Shown here piece after piece: positions 44,220 to 53,331 of a DNA stretch of 64,000 nucleotides. The notes beneath the pieces are model-generated. The model was not told where the DNA came from. It saw only the letters and a list, made by a program, of their open reading frames with translations, and did not search any database. The position numbers and the translations under genes are program-made. Source of the DNA: an uncultured Bacteroidota bacterium (GTDB taxonomy: Bacteria > Bacteroidota > Bacteroidia > Flavobacteriales > Flavobacteriaceae); assembly GCA_902593165.1 (NCBI GenBank), contig CACJHI010000003.1, positions 25,067 to 89,066 on the forward strand, written 5' to 3'. Positions within the stretch are counted from its first letter, which is position 1. The number at the start of each line of letters is the position of its first letter.

Positions 44220-45092
44220 TTGGAAACAAAAAAAAGAATCAATTCTGAAGTTAGTAAGGTACGAAGTAATTTAATTTCTATTTTCCTTATAAATACAGTT
44301 GTATTATTTACTTTATCGTTAATAGGTTTTATTTATCTTAACTCCTCTTCAATTGAAAATTATTTTAAAGAAAATGTTACAATCAATATCTATCTAAAAA
44401 ATGACACAAGAGAGTCTGAGAATAAACAACTAATAAAGTTGCTTAGATTAAATGAAGATGTAAAGGATATTAACTATTTATCAAAAGAAGACGCTGCGAA
44501 GATTTTTTCATCAGAAATTGGAGAAGAATTTGTTGGTTTTCTTGGATATAACCCGCTTTTAGATGCAGTTTCAGTTCAACTTAAAGGTGATAAAATTGAT
44601 ATTTATTTTATTGAAAGTTTTATTGAAAATCTCAATAATTTTGAATTTATTGAGGAAATTGAATATGACAAACCACTTGTTGATGCCCTTACTAAAAATT
44701 TTGAAAAAATTGGATTATGGATTTTGATAATTAGTATTGTATTTTTTGTAACTAGCTTTATTTTAATAAATAATTCAATCAAAATTTCTATTTATTCTAA
44801 AAGAGATATCATAAAGACAATGCAACTTGTAGGTGCTACAAGCAAATTTATAAGAAGACCCTTTATAATCCAGTATCTTAAAATAAGCTTATTCTCTTCA
44901 ATAACTTCTATTTTAATATTGTATATACTAGTCTATCAGCTTAATCTTCAAATAGAGGAAATTAACTTTTTCACAAAAATAAGTGACACATTCCTGCTAA
45001 TAAGTTTTATTGTAACTTTTGGATTATTTACTTCATTTGTTAGTTCATTTTTAGTTACACAGAGATATTTAAAATTAAAATATGTAAGATAA
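44220..45092 (+). CDS. ftsX: Cell division protein FtsX
   Basis: 290 residues, four membrane helices (about 18-38, 165-187, 220-240 and 260-282) with a periplasmic domain between the first two. NYLSKEDAAKIF and NPLLDAVSVQL are family segments. FtsX partners with the ATPase FtsE to control cell-wall hydrolases at division; ftsE is not next door. The start is TTG. DUF3098 follows 4 bases downstream. Confidence 0.9.
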   Translation: METKKRINSEVSKVRSNLISIFLINTVVLFTLSLIGFIYLNSSSIENYFKENVTINIYLKNDTRESENKQLIKLLRLNEDVKDINYLSKEDAAKIFSSEIGEEFVGFLGYNPLLDAVSVQLKGDKIDIYFIESFIENLNNFEFIEEIEYDKPLVDALTKNFEKIGLWILIISIVFFVTSFILINNSIKISIYSKRDIIKTMQLVGATSKFIRRPFIIQYLKISLFSSITSILILYILVYQLNLQIEEINFFTKISDTFLLISFIVTFGLFTSFVSSFLVTQRYLKLKYVR

Positions 45093-45096
45093 AGTT

Positions 45097-45324
45097 ATGG
45101 CTGAAAAAGATTATTTATTTAACAAAAGGAGATATAGATTTCTTGTTCTTTCAATTTTTATAATAGGTATTGGTTTTGTATTAATGTCTGGGGGAGAGTC
45201 AACCGATCCTAATATTTTTAATAATGAAATATATAATTTCAGACGTATTAGACTTGCTCCTTTAATGGTAGTGTCAGGTTTTATATTGTGTATATTCTCA
45301 ATCCTTTATAAGGATAAAAAATAA
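45097..45324 (+). CDS. DUF3098 membrane protein
   Basis: 75 residues with two helices (about 14-32 and 52-70) around the loop GGESTDPNIFNNEIYNFRR, which is the DUF3098 family core. Bacteroidota-restricted, function unknown, conserved between ftsX and truB. It shares one base with the truB ATG (TAATG). Confidence 0.88.
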   Translation: MAEKDYLFNKRRYRFLVLSIFIIGIGFVLMSGGESTDPNIFNNEIYNFRRIRLAPLMVVSGFILCIFSILYKDKK

Positions 45325-46013
45325 TGGAGGAATATAGTTTAGATAATTTTTCTATTAACGATATAAAGGAAGGTAAAATAATTCTTGTAGATAAGCCTCT
45401 TAGATGGACTTCATTTGATGTCGTTAAGTATATTCGCAAATCACTTCAACTTAAATTTAAGGTGAGAAAAATCAAGGTTGGACATGCAGGAACACTTGAT
45501 CCTTTAGCTACTGGGTTGCTAATTATATGTATAGGGAAACAAACTAAAAGTATTTCTGAATATCAAAACTTATCAAAGACATATACTGGAAAATTTAAAC
45601 TTGGAGAATCTACGCTATCTTATGATGCAGAAACACCAGTTAATAAAAAATTCAAATATGAGCATATTACTTACGATGATTTAAAAAATTTGGCAAATGA
45701 CTTTATTGGAAGAAATTTGCAGAGACCTCCCATGTTCTCAGCAATCAAAAAGGATGGAAAGAGATTGTACGAATATGCAAGAGAGAATAAAGAGATAGAC
45801 ATAGATGAAAGAGAAATTGATATTCATAATTTTGAAATAGTAGATTTCACATCTCCATATGTTGACTTTAAAATTGAATGCTCAAAAGGAACTTACATAA
45901 GATCTATTGCGAATGACTTTGGCAAAAGATTAAATTCAGGTTCTTATTTATACGAATTAAGGCGAACTAAAATTGGTGATTTTTGTGTTCTTAATGCGAT
46001 AGATATTAAATAG
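45324..46013 (+). CDS. truB: tRNA pseudouridine(55) synthase
   Basis: 229 residues. The catalytic Asp is D59 in GHAGTLDPLATGLL. KTYTGKFKLGESTLSYDAE and GTYIRSIANDFG are further TruB signatures. It makes pseudouridine 55 in the T loop of tRNAs. It follows DUF3098 directly; the undecaprenyl-diphosphatase gene often present between these two in Flavobacteriia is missing here. Confidence 0.95.
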   Translation: MEEYSLDNFSINDIKEGKIILVDKPLRWTSFDVVKYIRKSLQLKFKVRKIKVGHAGTLDPLATGLLIICIGKQTKSISEYQNLSKTYTGKFKLGESTLSYDAETPVNKKFKYEHITYDDLKNLANDFIGRNLQRPPMFSAIKKDGKRLYEYARENKEIDIDEREIDIHNFEIVDFTSPYVDFKIECSKGTYIRSIANDFGKRLNSGSYLYELRRTKIGDFCVLNAIDIK

Positions 46014-46030
46014 ATGTTAAAACTTAATAT

Positions 46031-46038
46031 TATATTTG
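46031..46038 (+). promoter_or_regulatory. -7 promoter box of pyrH (TATATTTG)
   Basis: A perfect TAnnTTTG match, 15 bases upstream of the pyrH ATG. Its last three bases (TTG) are in frame with pyrH and mimic an earlier start codon. Confidence 0.55.
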
Positions 46039-46053
46039 TGTTATCCCTGTGAA

Positions 46054-46761
46054 ATGAAATATAATCGTATACTTTTAAAACTTAGCGGAGAGGCTCTTCT
46101 TGGAAAGAATTCATATGGAATTGATAATGATAGACTTGTGGTTTATGCAAAAGAGATTAAGCAAATTCATGAACAAGGCGTCGAAATTGCAATTGTAATT
46201 GGTGGTGGTAATATCTTTCGTGGTTTAACTGGATCAGAAGATGGGATTGATAGAGTTCAAGCTGATTATATGGGAATGTTAGCTACAGTTATTAATGGTC
46301 TTGCACTTCAAAATGCGCTTGAAAATATGGAAATTCCTACAAGACTCCAGTCAGCCATAAAGATGGAATCTATAGCTGAGCCATTTATTAAAAGAAAAGC
46401 AACCAGGCATCTAGAAAAGGGTCGTGTTGTAATTTTTGCATCAGGAACTGGTAACCCATATTTTACTACTGATTCCGCTGCAGTTCTGAGAGCAATTGAG
46501 ATCAATGCAGAAGTTATTCTTAAAGGTACTAGGGTTGATGGAATATATAATGAAGATCCCGAAAAAAATAAAGAAGCTATTAAATTTGATAATATTTCGT
46601 TTGAAGAAACTATAAAAAAAGGTTTAAAAATAATGGATACAACTGCATTTACTTTAAGCAAAGAAAATGAACTACCAATTATTGTATTTGACATGAATAC
46701 TAAAGGTAATTTAACAAAAGTTGTGATGGGTGAAAAAATTGGGACCAAAGTATCTAAATAA
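46054..46761 (+). CDS. pyrH: UMP kinase
   Basis: 235 residues from [17 protein letters not shown], the canonical start of bacterial UMP kinases. [21 protein letters not shown] and [13 protein letters not shown] mark the amino-acid-kinase fold and nucleotide sites. It phosphorylates UMP to UDP. An in-frame TTG six codons upstream belongs to the -7 box. The frr gene follows 8 bases later. Confidence 0.97.
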   Translation: MKYNRILLKLSGEALLGKNSYGIDNDRLVVYAKEIKQIHEQGVEIAIVIGGGNIFRGLTGSEDGIDRVQADYMGMLATVINGLALQNALENMEIPTRLQSAIKMESIAEPFIKRKATRHLEKGRVVIFASGTGNPYFTTDSAAVLRAIEINAEVILKGTRVDGIYNEDPEKNKEAIKFDNISFEETIKKGLKIMDTTAFTLSKENELPIIVFDMNTKGNLTKVVMGEKIGTKVSK

Positions 46762-46769
46762 CTTAAATT

Positions 46770-47321
46770 ATGGAGAATAATCAAGAAATAATTGACAGTG
46801 CAGAATTAAATATGATGTCAGCTATAAGTCACCTGGAAACAGAATTAGCAAAAATTAGAGCGGGAAAAGCAAATCCAATTATGTTAAAAGGTGTATCGGT
46901 TGAATATTATGGGAATATGACTCCATTAAATCAGGTTGCTTCAGTAAGTACTCCAAATGCACAAACAATATCCATTCAACCATGGGAGAAAGATATGCTT
47001 GATGAAATTGAGAAAAGTATCATTAATTCTAGTTTAGGGCTAAATCCTGTTAATAATGGTGAATCATTATTGATCAATATTCCTCCTTTAACAGAAGAGA
47101 GAAGAGTTGAACTTACAAAACTAGCAAAATCAGAATCTGAATCAGCTAAGGTTAGTATCCGGAACTCAAGAAAAGATGCTAATAACAAAATTAAAGCGCT
47201 TGATATATCAGAAGATTTAAAGTCTAATCTTGAAATAGATTCTCAGGATTTAACTGATAAGTACATTAAAAAAGTTGATGAAATGTTCACTCTCAAAGAG
47301 AAAGATATTCTGACTTTATAG
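46770..47321 (+). CDS. frr: Ribosome recycling factor
   Basis: 183 residues, the normal length. LAKIRAGKANPIML, QVASVSTPNAQTISIQPW and PPLTEERRVELTKLAK are family hallmarks of domains I and II. With EF-G it splits post-termination ribosomes. It sits between pyrH and asnS with gaps of 8 and 3 bases. Confidence 0.98.
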   Translation: MENNQEIIDSAELNMMSAISHLETELAKIRAGKANPIMLKGVSVEYYGNMTPLNQVASVSTPNAQTISIQPWEKDMLDEIEKSIINSSLGLNPVNNGESLLINIPPLTEERRVELTKLAKSESESAKVSIRNSRKDANNKIKALDISEDLKSNLEIDSQDLTDKYIKKVDEMFTLKEKDILTL

Positions 47322-47324
47322 CAT

Positions 47325-48749
47325 ATGGACTTAATAAAGATAAAAGACATATATAGCTCACCTAACTACAATAGTAAGATTATTGTAGCTGGCTGGGTAA
47401 GAGCATTTAGAGGAAATCGTTTCATTGAATTAAATGATGGCTCAACTATTCAGAATATTCAATGCGTTATTACTGATTCTAACATAGACAATAAAATAAT
47501 TAAGAAAATCAATGTTGGTTCCTCATTAAAAATTCAAGGAACATTAATTGAAAGCATAGGAAAAGGCCAATCTTTTGAAATTGAAATTATAGATATAGAA
47601 ATTCTTGGAGAGTCTGACCCAGACAAATATCCTATTCAACCTAAGAAGCATAGTTTCGAATTTTTAAGAGAACAAGCCCACTTGAGGATAAGGACCTCGA
47701 CATTTAGTGCTGTGATGAGGATTAGATCAAAACTTGCTTTTGGAGTCCACCAATTTTTTAATGAAAAAGGGTTCAACTATGTACATACACCGATTATTAC
47801 ATCTAGTGATGCTGAGGGTGCCGGGGAAATGTTTCAGGTAACAACTTTAAATAATAGTCAAAAAGAAAAAAAAGAAGTTGACTATTCTGAAGATTTTTTT
47901 GGAAAGAAAACTAGCTTGACAGTATCAGGTCAATTAGAAGCTGAAACATATGCTTTAGGTCTTGGTGATGTTTATACTTTTGGCCCAACATTTAGAGCTG
48001 AAAATTCTAATACCTCAAGACATGCATCAGAATTTTGGATGATTGAACCTGAAATGGCATTTTATGATTTAAATGATAATATGGATTTAGCTGAATCGTT
48101 TCTAAAATATGTCCTTAAATATATAATGAATTCATGTAAAGAAGATTTAAAATTTCTTGATGAAAGACTTACAAAAGAACAAAGCCAAAAACCAAAAAAT
48201 GAAAGAGATGAGCTAAACCTCATAGAGAAAATCAATTTTACCATTAATAATGAATTTACAAGAATTTCATATTCTGATGCTTTTGAAATTCTTAAAAACT
48301 CAAACTACAATAAAAAGAAAAAGTTCAATTATTTAATAAGTGAATGGGGTTGTGATTTTCAAAGTGAACATGAAAGATTTCTTGTAGAGAAGCACTTTAA
48401 ATCACCAGTAATTATATACGATTATCCATCAAAAATAAAGGCATTTTACATGAGACTTAATGATGATGAAAAAACAGTTAGAGCAATGGATGTTTTATTT
48501 CCAGGAATTGGAGAAATTATTGGAGGTTCTCAAAGAGAAGAAAGACTAGATATTCTTCAAAAACGAATTAGTGAAATGGGAATTGATGAAAATGAGTTAT
48601 GGTGGTATCTTGACCTGAGAAAATATGGAACAGTTCCACATAGTGGTTTTGGTCTTGGATTTGAAAGGCTAATAATGTTTTGTACTGGAATGCAAAACAT
48701 CAGGGATGTAATACCATATCCTCGAACACCAAAAAATGCTTCATTTTAA
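47325..48749 (+). CDS. asnS: Asparagine--tRNA ligase
   Basis: Class II synthetase of 474 residues. An N-terminal OB-fold anticodon domain (about 10-115) is followed by motif 2 (TFRAENSNTSRHASEFWMIEPE) and motif 3 (GFGLGFERLIMFCTG). An insertion rich in Lys before LTVSGQLEAE (about 170-205) is typical of AsnRS of this phylum. It begins 3 bases after frr. Confidence 0.97.
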   Translation: MDLIKIKDIYSSPNYNSKIIVAGWVRAFRGNRFIELNDGSTIQNIQCVITDSNIDNKIIKKINVGSSLKIQGTLIESIGKGQSFEIEIIDIEILGESDPDKYPIQPKKHSFEFLREQAHLRIRTSTFSAVMRIRSKLAFGVHQFFNEKGFNYVHTPIITSSDAEGAGEMFQVTTLNNSQKEKKEVDYSEDFFGKKTSLTVSGQLEAETYALGLGDVYTFGPTFRAENSNTSRHASEFWMIEPEMAFYDLNDNMDLAESFLKYVLKYIMNSCKEDLKFLDERLTKEQSQKPKNERDELNLIEKINFTINNEFTRISYSDAFEILKNSNYNKKKKFNYLISEWGCDFQSEHERFLVEKHFKSPVIIYDYPSKIKAFYMRLNDDEKTVRAMDVLFPGIGEIIGGSQREERLDILQKRISEMGIDENELWWYLDLRKYGTVPHSGFGLGFERLIMFCTGMQNIRDVIPYPRTPKNASF

Positions 48750-48768
48750 TAAGAATTAATTCTTTTCT

Positions 48769-48776
48769 TACTTTTG
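48769..48776 (+). promoter_or_regulatory. -7 promoter box of rpoN (TACTTTTG)
   Basis: A perfect TAnnTTTG match in the 47-base gap between asnS and rpoN, 20 bases before the preferred rpoN ATG. No -33 element was identified. Confidence 0.45.
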
Positions 48777-48796
48777 TTTAAGTATTCATGCATAAT

Positions 48797-50218
48797 ATGC
48801 TTAATCAAAAACTACAATTAAAGTTATCTCAAAAGCTTTCGCCGCAGCAAATTCAGCTTATGAAGCTGATACAACTGACCACAGCTGAATTAGAACAAAA
48901 GGTTAAGAATGAAATTGAGGAGAATCCAGCACTTGAGCATGGGAACGAATCATTAGATACTGATTCTAGTGATTTTGATTCAGAGACTCAAAGTGAAGAT
49001 ATTAATGTTGATGACTATCTCTCTGACGAAAATGATGACTTGAGTCAAAATTTTTACTCAACAAATGAAGAAAATAATAGTTTTCAAACAAAATCATCAC
49101 CAAGTTTTCATCAATATTTAGATAATCAATCTCGAAACTTGATTTTAAATGATAGAGAAAAACCATTATGTGAATTCCTGATTGGTAGTATTGATGAGAG
49201 TGGCTATCTAAGAAGAGAAATTGAGGATATAGTTGATGACTTAGCCTTTACCCAAAATATTATAACGACTAGAGATGATGTTATATCTGTCTTGAAAAAA
49301 ATTCAAGATCTAGATCCACCTGGAGTTGGAGCAAGATCATTACAAGAATGTCTATTAATTCAACTTAGTAAAAAAACTAATCAGAAAGAGTCAATATTAA
49401 ACTCCATTAAAATAATTGAGTCTGAGTTTGAATTATTCTCAAAAAAGAAATTCTCGAAGCTCTCTGAAAAGTTAAATTTGTCTGATGATGACTTAAAAGC
49501 ATCAATTGATGAAATTTCAAAGTTAAATCCTAAACCTGGAGGATCTATTAGTAGCGAATTCTCTAATAATACAATAATCCCTGATTTCATTTTAAAAATT
49601 GAAGACGGAGAGCTTATTGTTGAATTAAATAAGAGAAATTCACCCGAGTTAAGGCTTTCAAACTCATACAAAAATATATTAGAGGGATATAAAAATGATC
49701 CTAATAAATCTAAGTCACAAAATCAAGCCATGCAATTTTTAAAACAAAAGCTTGACTCAGCCAAATGGTTTATTGAGGCTGTTGAGCAGAGGTATCAAAC
49801 ATTATTTCAAACAGTAGACGCAATTGTAACATTTCAAAACGACTACTTTCTATCAGGTGAAGAGTCTGATTTAAAACCAATGATTCTTAAAGATATAGCT
49901 GAAAAAATTAATATGGATATATCTACAATTTCAAGAGTTGCTAACAGCAAGTATATTGATACTCCCTATGGAATTAAATTATTGAAGAGTTATTTTTCCG
50001 AGGGAATGAAGAATAAAGATGGAGATGAAATTTCAACTATTGAGATAAAGAAGACATTGAAACAAATTATAGATGATGAAGACAAAGCTAAGCCTCTATC
50101 AGACATTGAATTATCAAAAGGGTTATCTGAGAAAGGGTATAAAGTTGCAAGAAGAACAGTTTCTAAATATAGAGAGCAACTTGATCTACCTGTTGCAAGG
50201 CTAAGGAAAGAGCTATAA
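48797..50218 (+). CDS. rpoN: RNA polymerase sigma-54 factor
   Basis: 473 residues. Region I holds LKLSQKLSPQQIQLMKLIQL, followed by an acidic region II, the core-binding region (LGARSLQEC-like GVGARSLQECLLIQL) and the C-terminal RpoN box ARRTVSKYRE with its preceding helix-turn-helix. The second ATG (MLNQKLQLKL) is chosen because the family begins there; an ATG three codons earlier is also possible. Sigma-54 needs an enhancer-binding ATPase, and none is visible in the window. Confidence 0.95.
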   Translation: MLNQKLQLKLSQKLSPQQIQLMKLIQLTTAELEQKVKNEIEENPALEHGNESLDTDSSDFDSETQSEDINVDDYLSDENDDLSQNFYSTNEENNSFQTKSSPSFHQYLDNQSRNLILNDREKPLCEFLIGSIDESGYLRREIEDIVDDLAFTQNIITTRDDVISVLKKIQDLDPPGVGARSLQECLLIQLSKKTNQKESILNSIKIIESEFELFSKKKFSKLSEKLNLSDDDLKASIDEISKLNPKPGGSISSEFSNNTIIPDFILKIEDGELIVELNKRNSPELRLSNSYKNILEGYKNDPNKSKSQNQAMQFLKQKLDSAKWFIEAVEQRYQTLFQTVDAIVTFQNDYFLSGEESDLKPMILKDIAEKINMDISTISRVANSKYIDTPYGIKLLKSYFSEGMKNKDGDEISTIEIKKTLKQIIDDEDKAKPLSDIELSKGLSEKGYKVARRTVSKYREQLDLPVARLRKEL

Positions 50219-50908
50219 TAAGTAGAAAACTAGACCTAGTCTAAAAAAACTAATATTTAAATTATTACCATCTGTAGTCTTTTTATTTTTTAATATTGGG
50301 TTTAAGTCATATTCCAAAGAAATATTCCAAGTATTATAACCAGCATTAATATAAATAGAAGTTGTCCAATCTTCTATTTCATCAATTGTAATTTCAGATC
50401 CATATGAAGGATTCGAATATAATGGAAAATTTTTCTTGAGTTTTAATCCTGAATAAATTCTCCAAAACCTATATTCATCAATTGAAGATTTTCTCCATCT
50501 ATATTCTATTGGAAGAACAATTGAAGAAAAAGAAATTTTATTTTTAGATTCAAGGAACCTGCTAACAACTATTCCATAATCAATATTACCATTAATTTCA
50601 GATGGCTGAATATTAGATGTAAAAAAATTTCTTTCATATCCTAGACCAATACCAAAAGCTTTTGTAGAGCTATTATTAATAGGTAAGTCTCTAATAAATC
50701 CAAATTGAAAATTACCTGAGAAACCATTCTGTTTAAAGTTGTCTAAAGATTCTGTTTGAATAAAATAACTTGAACCTAAATAGAACTGATCCTCTCTGTA
50801 AGACTCTTTTATTTTATCAGATTGTGAAAAGGTCGATTGAATAAAAAATAATAAGGAAAAAAGTAAGTAAGACTTTTTTCTAGTTAAAGTTTTGAGTGTA
50901 GTCTCCAA
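50213..50908 (-). CDS. PorT-like outer-membrane beta-barrel protein
   Basis: 231 residues with a signal peptide (about 13-29, ending TFSQS) and a series of alternating aromatic strands ending in FYLL, typical of an eight-stranded outer-membrane barrel. It resembles the PorT family often located after exbD pairs in Flavobacteriia. The only plausible start is a TTG inside the exbD gene (29-base overlap). The role is unclear; some PorT proteins belong to the type IX secretion system, which cannot be claimed from this context alone. Confidence 0.72.
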   Translation of the reverse strand: METTLKTLTRKKSYLLFSLLFFIQSTFSQSDKIKESYREDQFYLGSSYFIQTESLDNFKQNGFSGNFQFGFIRDLPINNSSTKAFGIGLGYERNFFTSNIQPSEINGNIDYGIVVSRFLESKNKISFSSIVLPIEYRWRKSSIDEYRFWRIYSGLKLKKNFPLYSNPSYGSEITIDEIEDWTTSIYINAGYNTWNISLEYDLNPILKNKKTTDGNNLNISFFRLGLVFYLL

Positions 50909-51362
50909 CCCTAGTTGTGTAGTTTAGCTTAAGAGCATTGACTTTACGAAGCTCTTGCTTTATATCACTGATAATACCCATCTTTGTATCACTATCAACT
51001 TTTAAAGCAGTTGTTAGAACATTTTGAAGTTCTTCTCGCTTAGCAGCTCTCTCAGCAAGCACAAATGCACCAACCTCTTCAACTGATCCAAATTTATCAT
51101 TTAATTGAATTCTTGCTTGGGTACCATAAGTGTCTACATATCTACTAGATGGTTTTCCAGCATATATGTAAATTACTCTATCCTTCTTGTCTAATTTTTG
51201 AACTTGATCAGCAGCAGGGAGAGTATTTTGGACCATCAATGTGCTGTCACGCATAACAGTAGCTACCATAAAAAAGAATAATAGCATAAAAACGATATCA
51301 GGTAATGATGCCGTTGATATAGCAGGGAGGTCTCCACTTTTCTTTTTATTAAATTTTGCCAT
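50880..51362 (-). CDS. exbD: ExbD/TolR-type proton-channel subunit (second copy)
   Basis: 160 residues: short cytoplasmic tail, one helix (about 22-40, DIVFMLLFFFMVATV with the proton-path Asp) and a periplasmic domain ending RVGDYTQNFN. ExbD works with ExbB to energise TonB-dependent outer-membrane transport. It follows the first exbD copy by 3 bases. Confidence 0.93.
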   Translation of the reverse strand: MAKFNKKKSGDLPAISTASLPDIVFMLLFFFMVATVMRDSTLMVQNTLPAADQVQKLDKKDRVIYIYAGKPSSRYVDTYGTQARIQLNDKFGSVEEVGAFVLAERAAKREELQNVLTTALKVDSDTKMGIISDIKQELRKVNALKLNYTTRVGDYTQNFN

Positions 51363-51365
51363 TTT

Positions 51366-51989
51366 TTAATTTACTTTACTTGGTTCAGCCTCAGATAACT
51401 TTTGAGGATATAATAGTTTTACTACATCTAATTTTTCCTTTAAACTAGCTTTATCATCAGATGATGTTCTGGGATCACTATAGATTAGATCAGCCTCAAC
51501 ATATGAAATCCCAAGGTTAGGATTTAATCTTGCAAACTCCCTATTTCTTAGTTCATTGTAAGCTGCTACTAGTTCATTTTGAACAGCTATATAAACTTTA
51601 TATTCAGTTTCCCTGTCATTCTTTAATGAAATAATTGCTTTGTCAGGATTGTCTGATGACCTTGGGTCTCTATCACCTTGACAATAATCACATGCTTCTT
51701 CGCCTGAACCTCCACCATTATCAAGAAAATCCATAGCTAGACCTCTAAGGTCCTTAATATCAGTTAAAGATTCTTCAACTAGAAGTTGATTATTCTTATT
51801 AACAACAACTGTGAAAATATTTTTTTCTCTAATAATAGGTGGATCAATTTGATCTTCCATTGGTGGAAGCTTCCTATTAATACCACTATCAGTCTCAATA
51901 GTTGTAGTTACCAAAAAGAAAATCAAAAGTAAAAAGGCAATGTCCGCCATTGATCCTGCATTGACTTCTGGAGCTTTTCTTTTAGCCAT
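51366..51989 (-). CDS. exbD: ExbD/TolR-type proton-channel subunit (first copy)
   Basis: 207 residues: one helix (about 15-33, SMADIAFLLLIFFLVTT, with the key Asp) and a longer periplasmic part with an unusual insertion (GGGSGEEACDYCQGDRDPRSS) containing a CxxC pair. Two different ExbD proteins in tandem are usual in Bacteroidota. Five bases separate it from the preceding membrane protein gene. Confidence 0.92.
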   Translation of the reverse strand: MAKRKAPEVNAGSMADIAFLLLIFFLVTTTIETDSGINRKLPPMEDQIDPPIIREKNIFTVVVNKNNQLLVEESLTDIKDLRGLAMDFLDNGGGSGEEACDYCQGDRDPRSSDNPDKAIISLKNDRETEYKVYIAVQNELVAAYNELRNREFARLNPNLGISYVEADLIYSDPRTSSDDKASLKEKLDVVKLLYPQKLSEAEPSKVN

Positions 51990-51994
51990 AGCTT

Positions 51995-52444
51995 TTACTT
52001 TTTAAATATTTTTTTTGTTCCTGGAAAAACCATTAAACCAACAGCAATTACAGATAAGATAAAGAATACCCTAATTCCAGTTCCAACTAATCTTGAGCCC
52101 ATTGCAGAAAGAACCTTACCGTCTCTCATTGGAGTTTCAACTCCACTAGAAAGAACAAATGCAACAACAACAACGATAAGAAATAAACCCGCAGATTTAA
52201 GTGCGTTTTTCATCTTTGATTTATCTTTAGCAATTGCTCTAAGTGAAAAAATTAGAGTGACAATAACTGCAATAAGTAGAGTTATTTGGCTAAGTAAGAT
52301 TATTGGTGTTATAACACCATAATTACCAGATGCTGCAGCCATCTTAATAGAGTCATCTCCACTAGCAAAAACAATTGCTAAGAAAATTAAACCAAGTACT
52401 CCGAGGGCAATACACCCAATTCTAGTTAATTTTTCTAGATTCAT
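51995..52444 (-). CDS. Four-helix membrane protein of the ExbB/ExbD cluster
   Basis: 149 residues with helices at about 8-27, 42-67, 83-101 and 123-141, and a short conserved-looking FSLRAIAKDKSKMKNALKSAG loop. It lies between exbB and exbD genes with gaps of 5-6 bases, a position occupied by an unnamed membrane protein in many Flavobacteriia. It may be an accessory of the TonB energising complex, inferred from position only. Confidence 0.8.
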   Translation of the reverse strand: MNLEKLTRIGCIALGVLGLIFLAIVFASGDDSIKMAAASGNYGVITPIILLSQITLLIAVIVTLIFSLRAIAKDKSKMKNALKSAGLFLIVVVVAFVLSSGVETPMRDGKVLSAMGSRLVGTGIRVFFILSVIAVGLMVFPGTKKIFKK

Positions 52445-52450
52445 AATGAG

Positions 52451-53227
52451 TTATTTTTTTTGAGCAGAAAGAATATCAATCAATGTAATTGAGGCATCTT
52501 CCATATCATTTACAATTGAATCAATTTTCGCAACTATATAGTTATAAAATACTTGAAGTATAATTGCAACTATAAGTCCAAAAACTGTTGTTAAAAGAGC
52601 TATTTTAATACCACCTGCTACAAGAGAAGGTTGCATATCACCAGCAGCTTCTATTCTATCAAAAGCGTTAATCATACCAATTACTGTACCCATGAAACCA
52701 AGCATTGGAGCTAATGCAATAAATAGAGAAATCCATGAAACATTTTTTTCAAGTTGTCCCATCTGAACTCCACCATATGATATAACAGCTTTTTCTGCAC
52801 TTTCAACTCCATCTTTTGCTCTATCAAGACCTTGATAAAAAATTGATGCAACAGGTCCCTTGGTGTTTCTACAGACTTCTTTTGCAGCTTCAACGCCTCC
52901 TGATTTCAGTGCTTCTTCAACATCATCTGTAAGTTTATTTGAATTTGTAGTAGATAAGTTAAGATAGATAATTCTTTCAATTGAGATTGCTAATCCTAAA
53001 ATTAAACATATAAGGACAATTCCCATGAAACCTGGGCCACCTTCAATAAAACGTTTCTTTAATTCTTGTGTGAAACCAGCAGATGCTTCAGAACTTTCCA
53101 TCATTGGTTCATCTTGTGAATCCTGAATAGTAACTATACTATTAATAGTAGTCGCGGCATATGTGTAATTTGTTGTAGTTGAACCTACGATTACAGAAAG
53201 GATTAATGCAAATAATATTTTTTTCAT
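52451..53227 (-). CDS. exbB: MotA/TolQ/ExbB proton channel protein
   Basis: 258 residues with a cleavable signal peptide (about 1-24, TNYTYA), an N-terminal periplasmic stretch and three membrane helices (about 67-88, 158-180 and 200-225). APMLGFMGTVIGMINAF and GGIKIALLTTVFGLIVAI are ExbB/TolQ signatures. With the ExbD proteins downstream it turns the proton gradient into work on TonB. It heads this operon. Confidence 0.95.
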   Translation of the reverse strand: MKKILFALILSVIVGSTTTNYTYAATTINSIVTIQDSQDEPMMESSEASAGFTQELKKRFIEGGPGFMGIVLICLILGLAISIERIIYLNLSTTNSNKLTDDVEEALKSGGVEAAKEVCRNTKGPVASIFYQGLDRAKDGVESAEKAVISYGGVQMGQLEKNVSWISLFIALAPMLGFMGTVIGMINAFDRIEAAGDMQPSLVAGGIKIALLTTVFGLIVAIILQVFYNYIVAKIDSIVNDMEDASITLIDILSAQKK

Positions 53228-53331
53228 TTTTTTAATATTTTCAATAATTGAGAATCGAAAGATATAAAAATTATTATACGATTCAAATTTTTTTTTTTGT
53301 GATAATTTTGTTTTGATTATAACCTTTTATT

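Noticed and set aside
46308..46784. 158-aa open frame on the minus strand opposite pyrH
   Set aside because: It lies entirely over pyrH and the start of frr, which are clear conserved genes; no family pattern is seen in the antisense frame.
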